Under the pieces are notes generated by a model, which searched no databases, was not told where the DNA came from, and worked only from the letters and a program-made list of their open reading frames with translations. Source: Vespula vulgaris (taxonomy: Eukaryota; Arthropoda; Insecta; Hymenoptera; Vespidae). From it: 64,000 bases of DNA. The stretch covers positions 1,810,001 through 1,874,000 of the forward strand of contig NC_066595.1 of the NCBI RefSeq assembly GCF_905475345.1, in the 5' to 3' direction. This document shows positions 49,189 through 61,911 of the stretch, piece by piece. Numbering within the stretch: the stretch's first letter is position 1; every line of letters begins with the position of its first letter. The position numbers and the translations under genes were made by a program.

Positions 49189-52100
49189 CTATGTCTTACT
49201 ATATGGAGGTTGCTGCATACGAAGTCCCTAAGAAAAAAGTACATTGATTTTAAAATCTATTGAACGAATCGTAATTTAATAAATAAGAAATATTATATTA
49301 CGAATAATTTAAAATAAATAAATATATTTATATTGATATGATTGTACTTACCTCCTAGAAAGTTATACACAGCACACGCACACACACACATGAACGTATA
49401 TATATCGAATTTAAAAAAAAGAAATAGTTGTTATTTTGACTAACATTAAAATTTGTCGAGGATCACGGGTTATTAAGGATTTTGTTAGAACTTAGAAAAA
49501 GCATAATAATTATATATATTTATATTACCTTCCAATGTCTTTTATGAAGGTTTATTTACCTTAATGAGACATATTAATTATCGTATTACATTCATTTTGC
49601 GCACTGATCATGAAGTTTTTAACAAAGATTCAATTTCTTCTTTTTTTTTTGTTTCTTGTTATCTATAGAGAATTACCTAATCTAAATAATTTTTTTAAAA
49701 AATGTGAATCTTTTCAATTACAGTTAATCTTTTTTCGAATATATTTCGTCGTTGCATATGGCTTAATACTAATCATAGAAAATGTCATATTCTTTTACAC
49801 GTCATCATAGTATGTACACAGCGACCAGTGCTATTCGCTTGCACCGGTGTACTTAGGCTACAGTCATTTATGTATATAACATATCTTAAGAATAAAAATA
49901 CTTGTGACAACAAATTAAAAAATGAAATGAATGTATAAAAAAAGAAAAAAAATAAAATAAAATAAAAATTATGGTATAAATCTAAAATTCAATATCATGT
50001 GACAATAAATGATTTTTTTGAACGTATACACGTGACAACAATACAGATTACATTTGGAAATACTTTTTGGCTATGAAAAGGAACTACTTGTAATTTTTCA
50101 AGCATATATTTTTTATATTTTTTTTTTAAATTATTACGCGCCAGACGTTCGTATTTTTATTTCTTTTCATATTTCCATCAAGAATATCAATCATTCCAAA
50201 ATTTATAAGATTGGATGTTGTTATCAAGCCAATATTTAAAATAATGTTTCCATATTTCGCACACGTGTCATGCTTTTATTATGGTATTATTTTATATCTT
50301 CTTTTGGGAAAAAAAAATGATCTTTATCGAATGAAAAGAATAATGAGAGAATAAATATCCTTTTCGGCTAACTTATAATAATTTCTAAACATATACTATA
50401 CTTAACCTCTGCAAACCGTAAAAGTGTTCCTTATCAGGAAGACTGCTCTTTGCATATTGAATCACGTCTTTAGAGACATGAAACTTAAAAGCGCAGGAAG
50501 TTTTGATCTATCATTACTATACATACGTATCCATATTTCAAAAATCAAAACTAGTGATGTTGACATTTTAGAAAGACCTAAGAGAGAGAATCTGTGACAT
50601 TTGTAAAATAAATCTTATTTAATTAATAGTTATACCTCGAGAAAGTCCTTTAATAAAGTAACGCGACGTTTCTCGGCAATATCCATTTGATTTTCCAAAT
50701 CACCGCGATCCGTTGTTTCAGCTCGTTCTATCTTCCATGAAAGATTTTCTATTTCTGCTTCCAATTGTGCTTGCTGGTATTCGAACTATTAAAATAGAAA
50801 GAAATGATTCATTCAAAACTTCAAGCTTATTTATTAGAAGAATTTTTTATAAATTGCTAAGTTCTCACAAGTTCTTTTCTTGGACCAGGTTCCATGTAAT
50901 AAGCATAAGGATATGTATATTGTAAAGTATAACGACAGCGAGCTAAAAGTGATGCAGCTTCAAACAAATGTTGCCAATCTATCCATGTACCACTTGCTGT
51001 CATAACTTTTTTATTAATTCTCATTTTTATACCCTCTAAAGTTTGTTCTTCTAGTTTAAGAGATTTACTATGATTTTCCCACTATAATGAATTTCTTGTT
51101 GATAACAGATAATGATGTTGATATTATGATATTGATATTACTAATAAATGATATAAGCTTACCCTTTCATAATAATGTAAATATTTTTTAAGTGCTTCCC
51201 TTGCTTGGGCATGAACACTTTCATGCGCTATATTAGGATTCTCCTTATAACGTGAACATTCATAATATTCACTTCCATGTGCTTTCCAATCACCGAGACA
51301 CATCCAACAAAAATCATGCTTACAGTTATAACACTGCATATGATTACAACCACCATTTTTTTCTATACAAATATGACATTTTGGACACTAAAATACACGA
51401 AATTAATATGAAAAAATTATGTATGCATAAATGGGTTAATGCAATTAATTTTAGACTCTTACATCTTTGGTATGAGCACTAATATAGTTTGCTGTTTCTG
51501 AATCATCTGCACATTTTGTTAACCACTTTTTAATTGTGTTACAGTCAGTAGGAGCATGATAATCCATACCACATCGAAAACTGAACCATGAAAACAATAA
51601 TTACTATTTATAAAAAAATATATATATGTACCCAAATATATTATTTATAACAGATAGAACCAAATATGCATACCAAAATACAGTTTTACAAGAAGAACAC
51701 ATAACTCTTTTAGCTCGTTGTTCTTTCGAACGCATGACTATTTGGCAATTTGGACCAGGACAAAATCTCAACTGTGGATGAGATTTTACATAATCACAAA
51801 AAGCAAATTGTTGATACCTTTCTCTCATGTTAGGCTTAGTGAGCAAAGATAAGACAAAGTCTTCTGGTACTAAAACGTCACAGTCTTGTGCCATGCAACT
51901 TATTCCTTCGAACAATTAACATTTATTATGAAGCTTATTTATAGAACTAAATTTTCATTATTTTGCAAATAATCGACTCCATAACTTACCAGTAGATATA
52001 CCTTGTGTTATTTGTACTTCAAAATGCATACACCAACAGTCTTTGCAAAAAGAATGACCACACATAAGAGTAGAAAATTTATCAGCAGAATGAATAGTTA

Positions 52101-52512
52101 CACACACAGAACACAATCCACCCTTTAGACTTTTTATTCCTGACGTAGAATCCACCAAAGGCACCGGTCTAATTTTCGAAGTGATCAATAAGTTGGAAGC
52201 ATTGGTACGATATTTCGAAATAATATCTTGCAGTGCCCAATTCTGTGCGTGTAATAATACTTTGGCTAAGGACGGTGTTATACGTAGACTGTTGCTCAGT
52301 ACTTCCACATTTTCATTCAAAAGCCTTTCTACCTCGTCAACTCTTAAACAATCATAAATGGCATACTCTGGATCCCTCCTATTTTGATCTGGATCAACAT
52401 CATTATCTACTTCACCACCCCATGGTTGTACATTATAATAATCTTCATAACCTGGGTCTCCACAGTCTGAATCCGAGTAATCCATTTCACTGTCATATTC
52501 TTCGCCTGACAT
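49189..52512 (-). CDS. ari-2: Ariadne-2, RBR E3 ubiquitin ligase (ARIH2)
   Basis: Seven exons (52512-51990, 51905-51674, 51580-51463, 51387-51163, 51081-50869, 50785-50636, 49227-49189) give 499 residues, as in vertebrate ARIH2 (493). An acidic N-terminus is followed by RING1 (CSVCVTIHSADKFSTLMCGH, then SFCKDCW), the in-between-RING (RFCPGPNCQIVMRS ... CSSCKTVFCFRC ... HAPTDCNTI) and the catalytic RING2 (CPKCHICIEKNGGCNHMQC), where the Cys of NGGCNH is the expected thioester residue. The Ariadne domain follows (CMLGDW-type WMCLGDWKAHGSEYYECSRY, then TLQYTYPYAYYMEPGPRK). All RBR zinc ligands I checked are present. The last exon, encoding GLRMQQPPYSKT, was placed by frame and splice sites alone, after a 1.4-kb intron, and is less certain. 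An acceptor directly abuts the start codon, so a 5' UTR exon lies upstream, possibly ending at the GTATGT donor near 53393. Confidence 0.92.
49352..49354 (-). other. Possible 3-nt microexon or recursive splice site in the ari-2 last intron
   Basis: On the minus strand the sequence reads CTTTCTAG, GAG, GTAAGTAC: a consensus acceptor and a consensus donor three bases apart. Inclusion would add one Glu in phase 0 between the last two ari-2 exons. It may equally be chance. Confidence 0.25.
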
Positions 52513-54256
52513 CTATATACACAATTATAACTGTATTACTTTACAATTGAATAACACAGATCACATTTACAACTATAAACATATAAAAAAACATATGAAT
52601 AAATTTTCCAAATATTTTTACAAACTTGTAACATTATTAAATCATATCAATTACAAGATCAAATCAATGATTTATTTTTATAACCTCAGAATGGTATTAT
52701 TATTTTCACACTGATGATTTCAATCAAGTACATTAAAAATGAGATGAAAATAATAATAAATAAATTTTCATAATAATCTCAATTTGTGAGAGTTCAAGAA
52801 TAAATTTATTCAGACACAAATATATATTTAGATATCCAGATATGTTGAAATAAAATCGTAATAATGCCGCGTTTATAATGATTAATCGTTTTCTTAAGAA
52901 TTTTATGAAGGTTTAAGCTGTCTATATCATCGACTAACAACGGACTCGTGTATCTTTGTAACTTGATTTACGATTAGTAGTAACTAGCTCGTGGGAAAAT
53001 ATCTACGACCAAATAAAAACGTGTATATATTTATGTTTCTTTACGTTGTATATAAGGCGAGAATAGTATCGAAAGATTTTATTTTAATTTGTCTTATAAG
53101 GAGTAACGCACACTAGCACGTAGGCTCATCAGATCCGTTTCAATGCTTGTGTTAGACTACTCGTAACAGATGATTCAAGTAAAATCCGAAGGTAGATAGG
53201 GATAAGTATGTCAAAATCACCTGACATCAAACAGCTGAGGTTGTTTAAGTATGAGTAAAGAGAGAAACGTATAAAGAGTGTATATACATTGAGAAAGATA
53301 TACATTGTTCACGATCGTAAAGAAATGAAGAAAAAAAAAAAAGAAAAGAAAATCGTATAATGTATTACACGCAGGTACATACCTCTATTGAGTTCATAGC
53401 ATTTTTTTTTGAAACACGCTTTAACCTTATACAATACGACAGCGAGACGAAGCGTGCTTATATACTTTTATTCTAGATTCTCTTCTCGATCTTCGTAATC
53501 TTTTGAATCCTTTTTTTTTCTTTTTGACAATGTCAAAAATTCATCATTCGATTTTTCTCATACGATAATTCACATCAGTTTGATGTATTTACAAGAATTT
53601 ACGAGAACAGGATTACTTCTTTTCTTACTACGCTCTCTTCATTCACAGCGTGCGCGTACGCAAGAGAAAACAAGAATATATACTAGTAACTAATCGTCGA
53701 GATCTGTTTTATCCTGCGTAATTAACGTTTACATTTTTTATTACATTCGATTTTCCTTACATTCGAAGAATTCGTTTATCTCTTTCTCTGTATCTCTCTT
53801 TCTGTTATGTTTATATATATATATTTTTTTTAACAATAACGTGATTAAAATTTAATTTCTTCTATAGTAATGAAAGATGATAAATAAATAAAAAAAAATT
53901 GATTGATCTTACAGAACTGGAGGAACAAAAAATAATTGTTGTTAATTTAATGAAAAATACGAAGCTCTATAACTTTGGTGCCTTTCTAAAGTGTTTTAAA
54001 AAAGATACACACACACACACACAAACACCTTTAAACGCGCGATGTATGTAACATTGCGTCGCTATGAAAGAGAATACTACTCCTCAAGCGACTATATAGA
54101 ACATAGACACATACACATACACGTAATACACTGTAAGCAATGATCGGATCATGATTTTGATGATTTTGTTAGTTTAGCTTTCGATCGTTCTATGAATTTA
54201 TTCTATGAATCCTACTAATGTAGAACAAGATGTATTTTTAAATATATATGCTTCGA

Positions 54257-54298
<42 letters not shown>

Positions 54299-54479
54299 GT
54301 ATATATGTTATATTGTGTATATATATATATATACACAAGAAAGTAATAAAAGTTCTTTTGTACAGCTAATTTTATAGCCAGTATATTTAATTTGTTTTTA
54401 ATTGGAAAAATTTTTCTATAAGATGATTTAACTTTATAATAAATTAAAATTTCGTCAAAATATGTTATAATATGTGTAT

Positions 54480-54531
<52 letters not shown>

Positions 54532-54821
54532 GTATGTATATATCTGGATATATAATAATCTTATACAATCGATATATATGTTCCTAACTTCGATTTTTAT
54601 ATAGTAAAAACAATATTGCGATAGATGGCGTTCGAGTATTAATCGAAGAAAGGAAAAACGAGATTGGTCGAACGATCTTCGAATTTTTGGTCGATGTAGA
54701 AACGATATCTCGAGTGGGAGTTGCGGCTTATGATCACAGTAGTGGTATGACAGAAGCGCTGTCATTTAGAATTGAACGGATAACTTATTTGTCAAATATT
54801 TAAAAACATCGCCACAACACA
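52513..54821. other. Divergent intergenic region between ari-2 and Synj
   Basis: No coding exon. It should contain the ari-2 5' UTR exon and promoter (a minus-strand GTATGT donor lies at about 53388-53393) and the Synj promoter nearer the right end. TA arrays sit at 54259-54292 and 54484-54541. Confidence 0.55.
54484..54541. repeat. (TA)n-(TATG)n compound microsatellite
   Basis: About 18 TA units followed by (GTAT)n; a second TA run lies at 54259-54292. Confidence 0.95.
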
Positions 54822-55874
54822 ATGGCGATGGGCAAAGGTTTTCGCGTATACGAAAAATTAAAACCACCTAGTCCACATTCCCTTTTGTTAGAACGTCGAA
54901 ATCATAAAGAAACTGTTTTATTTGAATCTCAGGCTGTCGCTGTACTTTGTAAGTATATAACGTTTATTAATTTTCTAATTACGTAGAGAAAGGAAGTAAG
55001 AGAAAGAGAGAGTATAGTTTTAATAACAAATATTCGTTTTTCACGATGCTATCATTTTTCATTTTTAAAACTAACATCTTCGTATTGTAATTCGTGTCTA
55101 ACCGAATTAATCGTCTCTTTTTTCCGAATAAATCGATTGTTATATATCTCTTCTTCGACCTTTTTTCCAGCTCTTCAAGAAACAGAATCCTTAAAAGGAC
55201 AATATACAAAATTGTTAGATGCCTATGGATGTTTAGGAGTGTTACAATTAAATGCAGGAGAAAACACTTTACTTTATCTTGTCCTTGTTACCGGTTGCTT
55301 CTCAGTTGGTAAAATTGGTGAAACCGAAATCTTCCGAATCACACAATCACATTTTGTTCCTTTACATTATAGTCAAGGAAATGAAGATCGCGTTTCAGAA
55401 GTTAGGAAATTTCTTAATTCCGGTACATTTTATTTTTCTTGGACAGCTGGGCAACAAGAATGCCTTGATATCACACTCAGTGCCCAAAAAAGAAGTAAAT
55501 CAACAACCACAGATAATAGATTTTTTTGGTAAAATAGATTTTATATTAGTATAAACTATTTGTTTTTAATCGAATAAAAAGAAAAATATTTTTGTCTAAC
55601 AAATAGGAATCGAATGTTACACATTCATCTGTTAAGATATGGAGTAGATACGAGTCAATGGTTACTTAAAGCAATGTGTGGCAGCGTAGAAATTCGTACT
55701 GTTTACGTGGGCCACAGACAAGCTCGCGCAGTTCTTGTATCAAGATTAAGTTGTGAAAGAGCAGGTACTAGGTACGTATATCGATCGACAATGCTATAAT
55801 AAAGTCTATGTACAATGATAGTAGAAATATTTTAATACCGTATTAAATTTGATTTCATTATAATTTTTTGTTTC

Positions 55875-55908
<34 letters not shown>

Positions 55909-58900
55909 ATATATACTCTAGAAAAAATAATTTCTTTTTATGCCTTTATATAGATTTAACGTTAGAGGGACCAATGATGATGGACACGTAGCTAATTTTG
56001 TGGAAACCGAACAAACTATTTATTTGGATAATGAAGTAACATCTTATATACAGACTAGAGGATCGGTTCCTTTATTTTGGGAACAACCTGGAATACAAGT
56101 TGGTTCGCATAAAGTTAAAATATCCCGAGGATTTGAAGCTTCAAAACCAGCTTTTGATAGACATTTAACTATGATTAAGCAAAGGTATGGACAACAAGTG
56201 ATAGTAAATCTTCTGGGCTCCAGTCTCATTGGTAGTAAAGAGGGGGAAGCAATGTTAAGTCAATTATTTCAAACACATCACAATATGTCAGAACACAAAG
56301 ATGTACCACACATATTATTTGATTATCACCAGGAGTGTAGAGGTGGAAACATGAAGAATCTCTCCAAACTAAAAGCTAAAGTGGAAAAGTACTTAGAGTC
56401 CTTTTCCTTATTTTATGCTGCTGGAAAAAATGTAATACTTGAACAAACTGGTACAATTCGTACTAATTGCTTAGATTGCTTGGACAGAACTAACTGTGTA
56501 CAAACTTTTTTTGCATTAGAATTGCTAGCACAGCAATTGAGTTTATTAAAACTACTTGAAAAACAACAAATGGTATCAAGATTCGAGGAAGTTTTCCGTC
56601 AAATGTGGATATATAATGGCAATGAAGTCAGTAAAATATATGCTGGAACAGGCGCGATACAAGGAAGCTCGAAATTATTAGATGGAGCAAGATCTGCCGC
56701 TAGAACGATACAAAATAATCTTTTGGATTCGAGTAAGCAGGAAGCTATAGATATTTTGCTCTTAGGTTCTACATTAAATACAGAGATAGCTGATAGAGCT
56801 CGATTATTATTACCATCTAATATGTTACACGCTCCGCCAAGTGTATTGAGAGAAATGTGTAAAAGATATAATGAATATGTGACAACAATGAAGCTTAGAA
56901 TAAGCGTTGGTACTTATAACGTGAACGGTGGTAAACATTTTCGAAGCGTATCGCATAAAGATATTTTACTTTCTGATTGGTTATTAGATGCTCCACGTTA
57001 TTCATCGTGTAAGTATAGATAGATATATTAAATCTAATGTTACGATTATATATACATTTTTCAATAATATTTTCAGCATTGGTATCTGTTGAATATGATA
57101 ATATACCCGTGGATGTATTTGCAATTGGATTTGAAGAAATAGTAGATTTAAATGCTAGTAATATTATGGCAGCTAGTTCTGACAACGCAAAAGCTTGGGC
57201 AGAAGAATTACAAAAAGTATTATCAAGAGATACCGAATATGTTCTTGTTACATATCAACAATTAGTTGGAGTTTGTTTGTATTTATTTATACGGCCTGAA
57301 CATGCTCCTTACTTGAGAGATGTTGCAGTAGACTGTGTGAAAACAGGTTTAGGTGGTGCTACGGGTAATAAAGGTGCGGCAGCTATACGATGTGTCTTAT
57401 ATTCTACATCTTTATGTTTTGTATGCGCCCATTTTGCTGCTGGCCAATCTCAAGTTACTGAACGCAACGCCGATTACGCAGAAATAACGAGAAAAATAAC
57501 GTTCCCTATGGGTAGAACACTAAATACTCACGATTACGTATTTTGGTGCGGAGATTTTAATTACAGAGTTGACATGGATAAAGACGAAATGAAGGAAATG
57601 ATCAAGAGGAATGAAATTGATCAAATACTGCAGTATGACCAATTAAAAGTAAAAACCTTAAACATTTTTCTAAATATACGCAAATTATCTAGAACGATAT
57701 GACACAATTTGATTTTAATAGTAGCTTGCAATTCTTCGGTCGATTTATTCTCGTAATTGTAGGTATTACTCGCATTCGCTTTTCGAACAGGTACAACAGG
57801 AACAGGGTAATGTGTTCAAAAACTTTTTGGAAGGATCCATTACATTTCCTCCTACATACAAGTATGATCTCTTTTCCGACGACTATGACACCAGTGAAAA
57901 ATGCCGTCAGCCTGCATGGACGGATAGAGTTCTTTGGAAACGAAGAAAGCAAATACCTGATATTGGTGAGTGTGAAAGAATACAACTAACAAGAACATTC
58001 TACATAAGCTCTGGGTAATTCTGTTAAAACTGTGCCCCTAGATTCTCCTACAGATTGGTATCCAGGAAAGCTTATTTATTACGGTAGAGCAGAATTAAAA
58101 CAAAGCGATCATAGACCTGTTATTGCTATTATCGACGTAGAGGTTCATCGTGTCGAACCACAACAAAGGGAACACGTATTCAAAGAAGTAATCGAAGATT
58201 TAGGCCCACCGGATGGAACGATAATAGTAAAAACGGTAGATGAGACGGAAGATGCTGATAGCGCGTTCGATAGTAACGTTATGATGGCTTTGGTTCAAGA
58301 TCTGTCTCATATCGGCGAAGTGATTCTCGTGAGATTCGTTGGAGAAACAATTTGGGTCACCTTTAGAGATGGACAATGCGCTTTGGCTGCTGCAAAAAAA
58401 GGAATGACACACGTCTGCGGCCAAGCGTTAACTTTAACATTAAAGTCACCTAATTGGATGCAACTCATTGAGAAAGAAATAGAAATTTGTAGCAATACTA
58501 CGGCATCGCAGCCTAGTGCTTTCTCGCCTGTTTCGAAAACTTCTTTGCCAAAATTAGAGCAATTAGGAATTACCGAACACCCATCGGCTAGTAAAGGAAA
58601 TACAAATGGTGTTACACCACCACCTAGGCCAGCTCCACCAGGCAGACCATCTCAACCGCCTAAAAGTCCATACCAAGAGAAAAAACAAATTCCGCACGCA
58701 GGTGTATTTAGCGTATTACCTAATCAATTTTCCACGACGCCAGTTAAGGATAGAGCCGAATCCGATCAAGTGGAAAGATCGTCTCCGGAATCTGCAATTT
58801 ACGAAGAAATATTAGATGGATTTCCTAATTATCCTGCTCCAACTAGACCACCACCGCCATTACCACGTACTGATCCTTGCCAAGAATCATCGAGCAAATG

Positions 58901-59048
58901 TATTAGTTCTATACCTCCTCCATTACCGCAAAGACAAATTCCTCCACCTCAGCATGCCCCACCTAGCTTGCCTACATCGTCGGTTCCACCACCAGTTCCA
59001 GCAAGAACATCAGGTGGTCCACCTATTCCAGCGAGAAATCCACATTAA
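54822..59048 (+). CDS. Synj: Synaptojanin, phosphoinositide phosphatase
   Basis: Seven exons (54822-54948, 55171-55528, 55607-55771, 55954-57008, 57077-57648, 57791-57965, 58042-59048) give 1152 residues. Synaptojanin dephosphorylates PI(4,5)P2 on endocytic vesicles so that clathrin coats can be shed. The N-terminal Sac1 domain (about 1-520) carries an intact CX5R catalytic motif, RTNCLDCLDRTNC. The central inositol 5-phosphatase (about 530-860) has GGATGNKGA, WCGDFNYR, PAWTDRVLWKRRK and SDHRP motifs. An RRM-like segment (GEVILVRFVGETIWVTFRDG) follows, then a Pro-rich tail (from about 995) with class-like SH3 ligands such as PPPRPAPPGRP and PPPLP. Relative to human SYNJ1 there is a short insertion in the Sac domain (LLGSSLIGSKEGE). 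The start context and N-terminus (MAMGKGFRVYEKLKPP) match the family. Confidence 0.95.
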
Positions 59049-59173
59049 AGACAGAGTTTATGTTAGTCTTCATTTAGAGTATTATTGTCATCTTACATAT
59101 AAATATTTATGACACTAAATAGAGAAATGAGATAAAAACAAGGCAAAGTTCTCTTTTGCTTCCGTAAGAGTCA

Positions 59174-59234
<61 letters not shown>

Positions 59235-61911
59235 CGATAAAACTTCCAAATCTATTTCGTGGCTAGGACCAGTTCTTTATTTGTATACAAAATATCAGTA
59301 GGAAGTGCTTGTTACTGTACCATTTTATTAGTTCGAATCCTTCTGCAAAATAATGATTAAGTGATTCCATAAGATCGTCGTATATCTATGATCTTTGATT
59401 ATTATTCATGACCTTTGTGTTTATAACGATTATATGTTGTTTACAAAGTAAACGGAAAATAAGTAAAATTTTAATGGCTAGATACAAATACAAGGATCAT
59501 GAGATAATTTCTGAAAAAATTTCTGTTTATGAGAGAACTAGAGAATTATTTAAAAATAAAATATATATAGCATGTTTGACATATGAAACAATGGTACGAT
59601 ATACAATGTTACGCTTAAATTATAGCGCATAATTCGTAATAAAACCCATGGAATATGTTGTAGATTCTATTAGCTCGAGCGAGACATCGCTTGATGTATC
59701 TCAAATGTTGCAAAATAGAGAACTACTTTATGAATTTTATAGGAAACAGTTGTTAATTTATCTATGGAGAAAGTATATACAATGAAAAAAGGGCAATAAA
59801 ATAGAGATGCGTTGTAACTTAAGATGAAATGTAATTCTCATTATTCAGCTTTGTATACCGCCGAATGCATATATGTTGTTCGATGTTATAAAGATAGCTA
59901 TTGTCAAAGTAGTACAAAATTAAGATTCCTTGCTTACCGATAAGTAGCAACACGAAGAGACACTTAAACGAGTAGACAAAAAAAATTTCGTTCCCACATT
60001 TATAAACTATTTTCTCCTTCTGAAAGTAAAATAATATTTTTAGAAACATCATTTAAAAGTATTTTTATATGTTCTAATCATTTTTTCCATCGTAACTTAC
60101 ATTTTTCCAATATGTTTTTTTTTTTTTTTAACAGACAGTGCTTAATAAAACTGGGAACATCTTCCAAAATAAATCACATGATCGAATATTAATCTAAAAT
60201 ATTTTTGTTAAAAAGAAAGACAATTTTGATGTAATTTTAATAACAAAAAAAAAGAAAGACGTCGTCATTATGAAATTCCATAAAAAATTATTCGATGGGT
60301 ATAAAGCGTACGTGTTTATATAGTTTTTTGTTATCTCTGAAATAATAATTACATTTTTAAAAAAAGAATTGAAACATTCCTAAAACATCGAAATATATCG
60401 ATATCGAATTTTTATTATTGTAGTTATAGCTTAGAATTTTAATTATAAAATATTTGAAGCTGCAACTAATTTGCAGTACTACACTTAATGGATATTAACA
60501 GTAATGAATTAATATTGTTTCATAAAAAAAAAGAAATTTTATTTATCTAAGTAGCACATAACCGTCCTTCGATTTTGATGCCAATTGATTTATTTGTGCT
60601 CTTGTTAAACGGAGATATAAAATTGGTCCCTTTACTTTATACATTGTAGAATGATATATAAAAAAATGTTTTCGCGAAATTTATGTGTGTGTGACGAATA
60701 TATATATATATAAATATATTGTAAACACAAAGCGCTGTGCCTGTCACAAAAACTAAGATCATGTGTAAATCAATGTAAATGGCTGTGAACACAAATCCGG
60801 AAGAGTATGCTTTTAGTTATAACACATTAATCCCTTTTAGCAAATAAATTATGTACAAAAACGAATATATCCCATAACGATTCTTACGAGCCACATTTCA
60901 ATCATTTTAGATTGTTGATGACATCAGAAACGGAAAGTACAAGAATGACTCAACGAATGACAATGCACCGCGGATACGTCAAGAGTACAAAAGACTATCC
61001 CGATCCTAGCAACAGTTTATAACGAATAATATGTGGATGCATTTTAATATATACATCATTTCTCATTTAAAATTAAAATTCTTTCTTGTTACGCTATACG
61101 TAGTTAATGATACGAGTTTCTTGTACTTTCTCTTAATTCACAAGATAGTTTACCGAAGATATTTAAATTTTTAAGGGGAAGAACTGTTGCGCACTAAATC
61201 ACATAACGATTGTGTTTTCGCGTTCCATAACTTTAAATTAATTTCGCACAGCATTCATTTGTAGCACGACAATATATTGGAATGATGCATTGATATTATT
61301 TCAACTTACATGATTATGTTTAAATAAATCAATGCAAAATTCATTGTTGACTTGCGAAGAGTCTTAAATTAATAACTAACTAGATCCTGATCGATCTTAA
61401 ATACAATGAATAAAAAATTAAGAGATCTTCCGTCTGCACGCTTTATCTTTTTGTAGATGAAGAAAAAAAATCGATTCTTACAAATCCAGATTGATTATAA
61501 ATTTACAATTTCAAGTGTGATATGTGTGTGTGTGTGCGTGTGTGTTTGTGTACACATACTGTATATCGTTGCGCGCATTATTCGAAATTAAATTCAGATG
61601 AAACGAAAAGCGATTCATTGTCAGCATATAATAATATAGAAAAAAAGGATGCTGTGTTAAAAAGTACGGGATCCAGTAAGGAAATACCTAATAAAAAAGA
61701 ATATAGGATATACTAAATGTTAATGAGATGTCAAAGTAAAAGTCTTATGAGATTAGTACATGTGTTTACATGATAATAAACTGTTTTCCCCTCCCTTTCT
61801 TTACAGTTTTAATACAGTCTCTTTTTTGTCATGTCTATAAATTGATCGTTGTGTTTCCAATATTTGGAAAGATTTTTTTACATTTTATAAAATAATGGAG
61901 TATTGCAACAC
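59049..61911. other. 2.9 kb convergent 3' region between Synj and Galphai
   Basis: AT-rich sequence with no recognisable exon; it should contain both 3' UTRs. A (CT)n run lies near the Synj stop, and many AATAAA-like strings make polyadenylation sites impossible to choose. Confidence 0.65.
59177..59227. repeat. (CT)n microsatellite in the Synj 3' UTR
   Basis: About 25 CT units, 130 bases after the Synj stop. Confidence 0.95.

Noticed and set aside
59331..59340. GTTCGAATCC, a perfect tRNA B-box
   Set aside because: No A-box or cloverleaf can be formed upstream at the right distance, so I do not call a tRNA.
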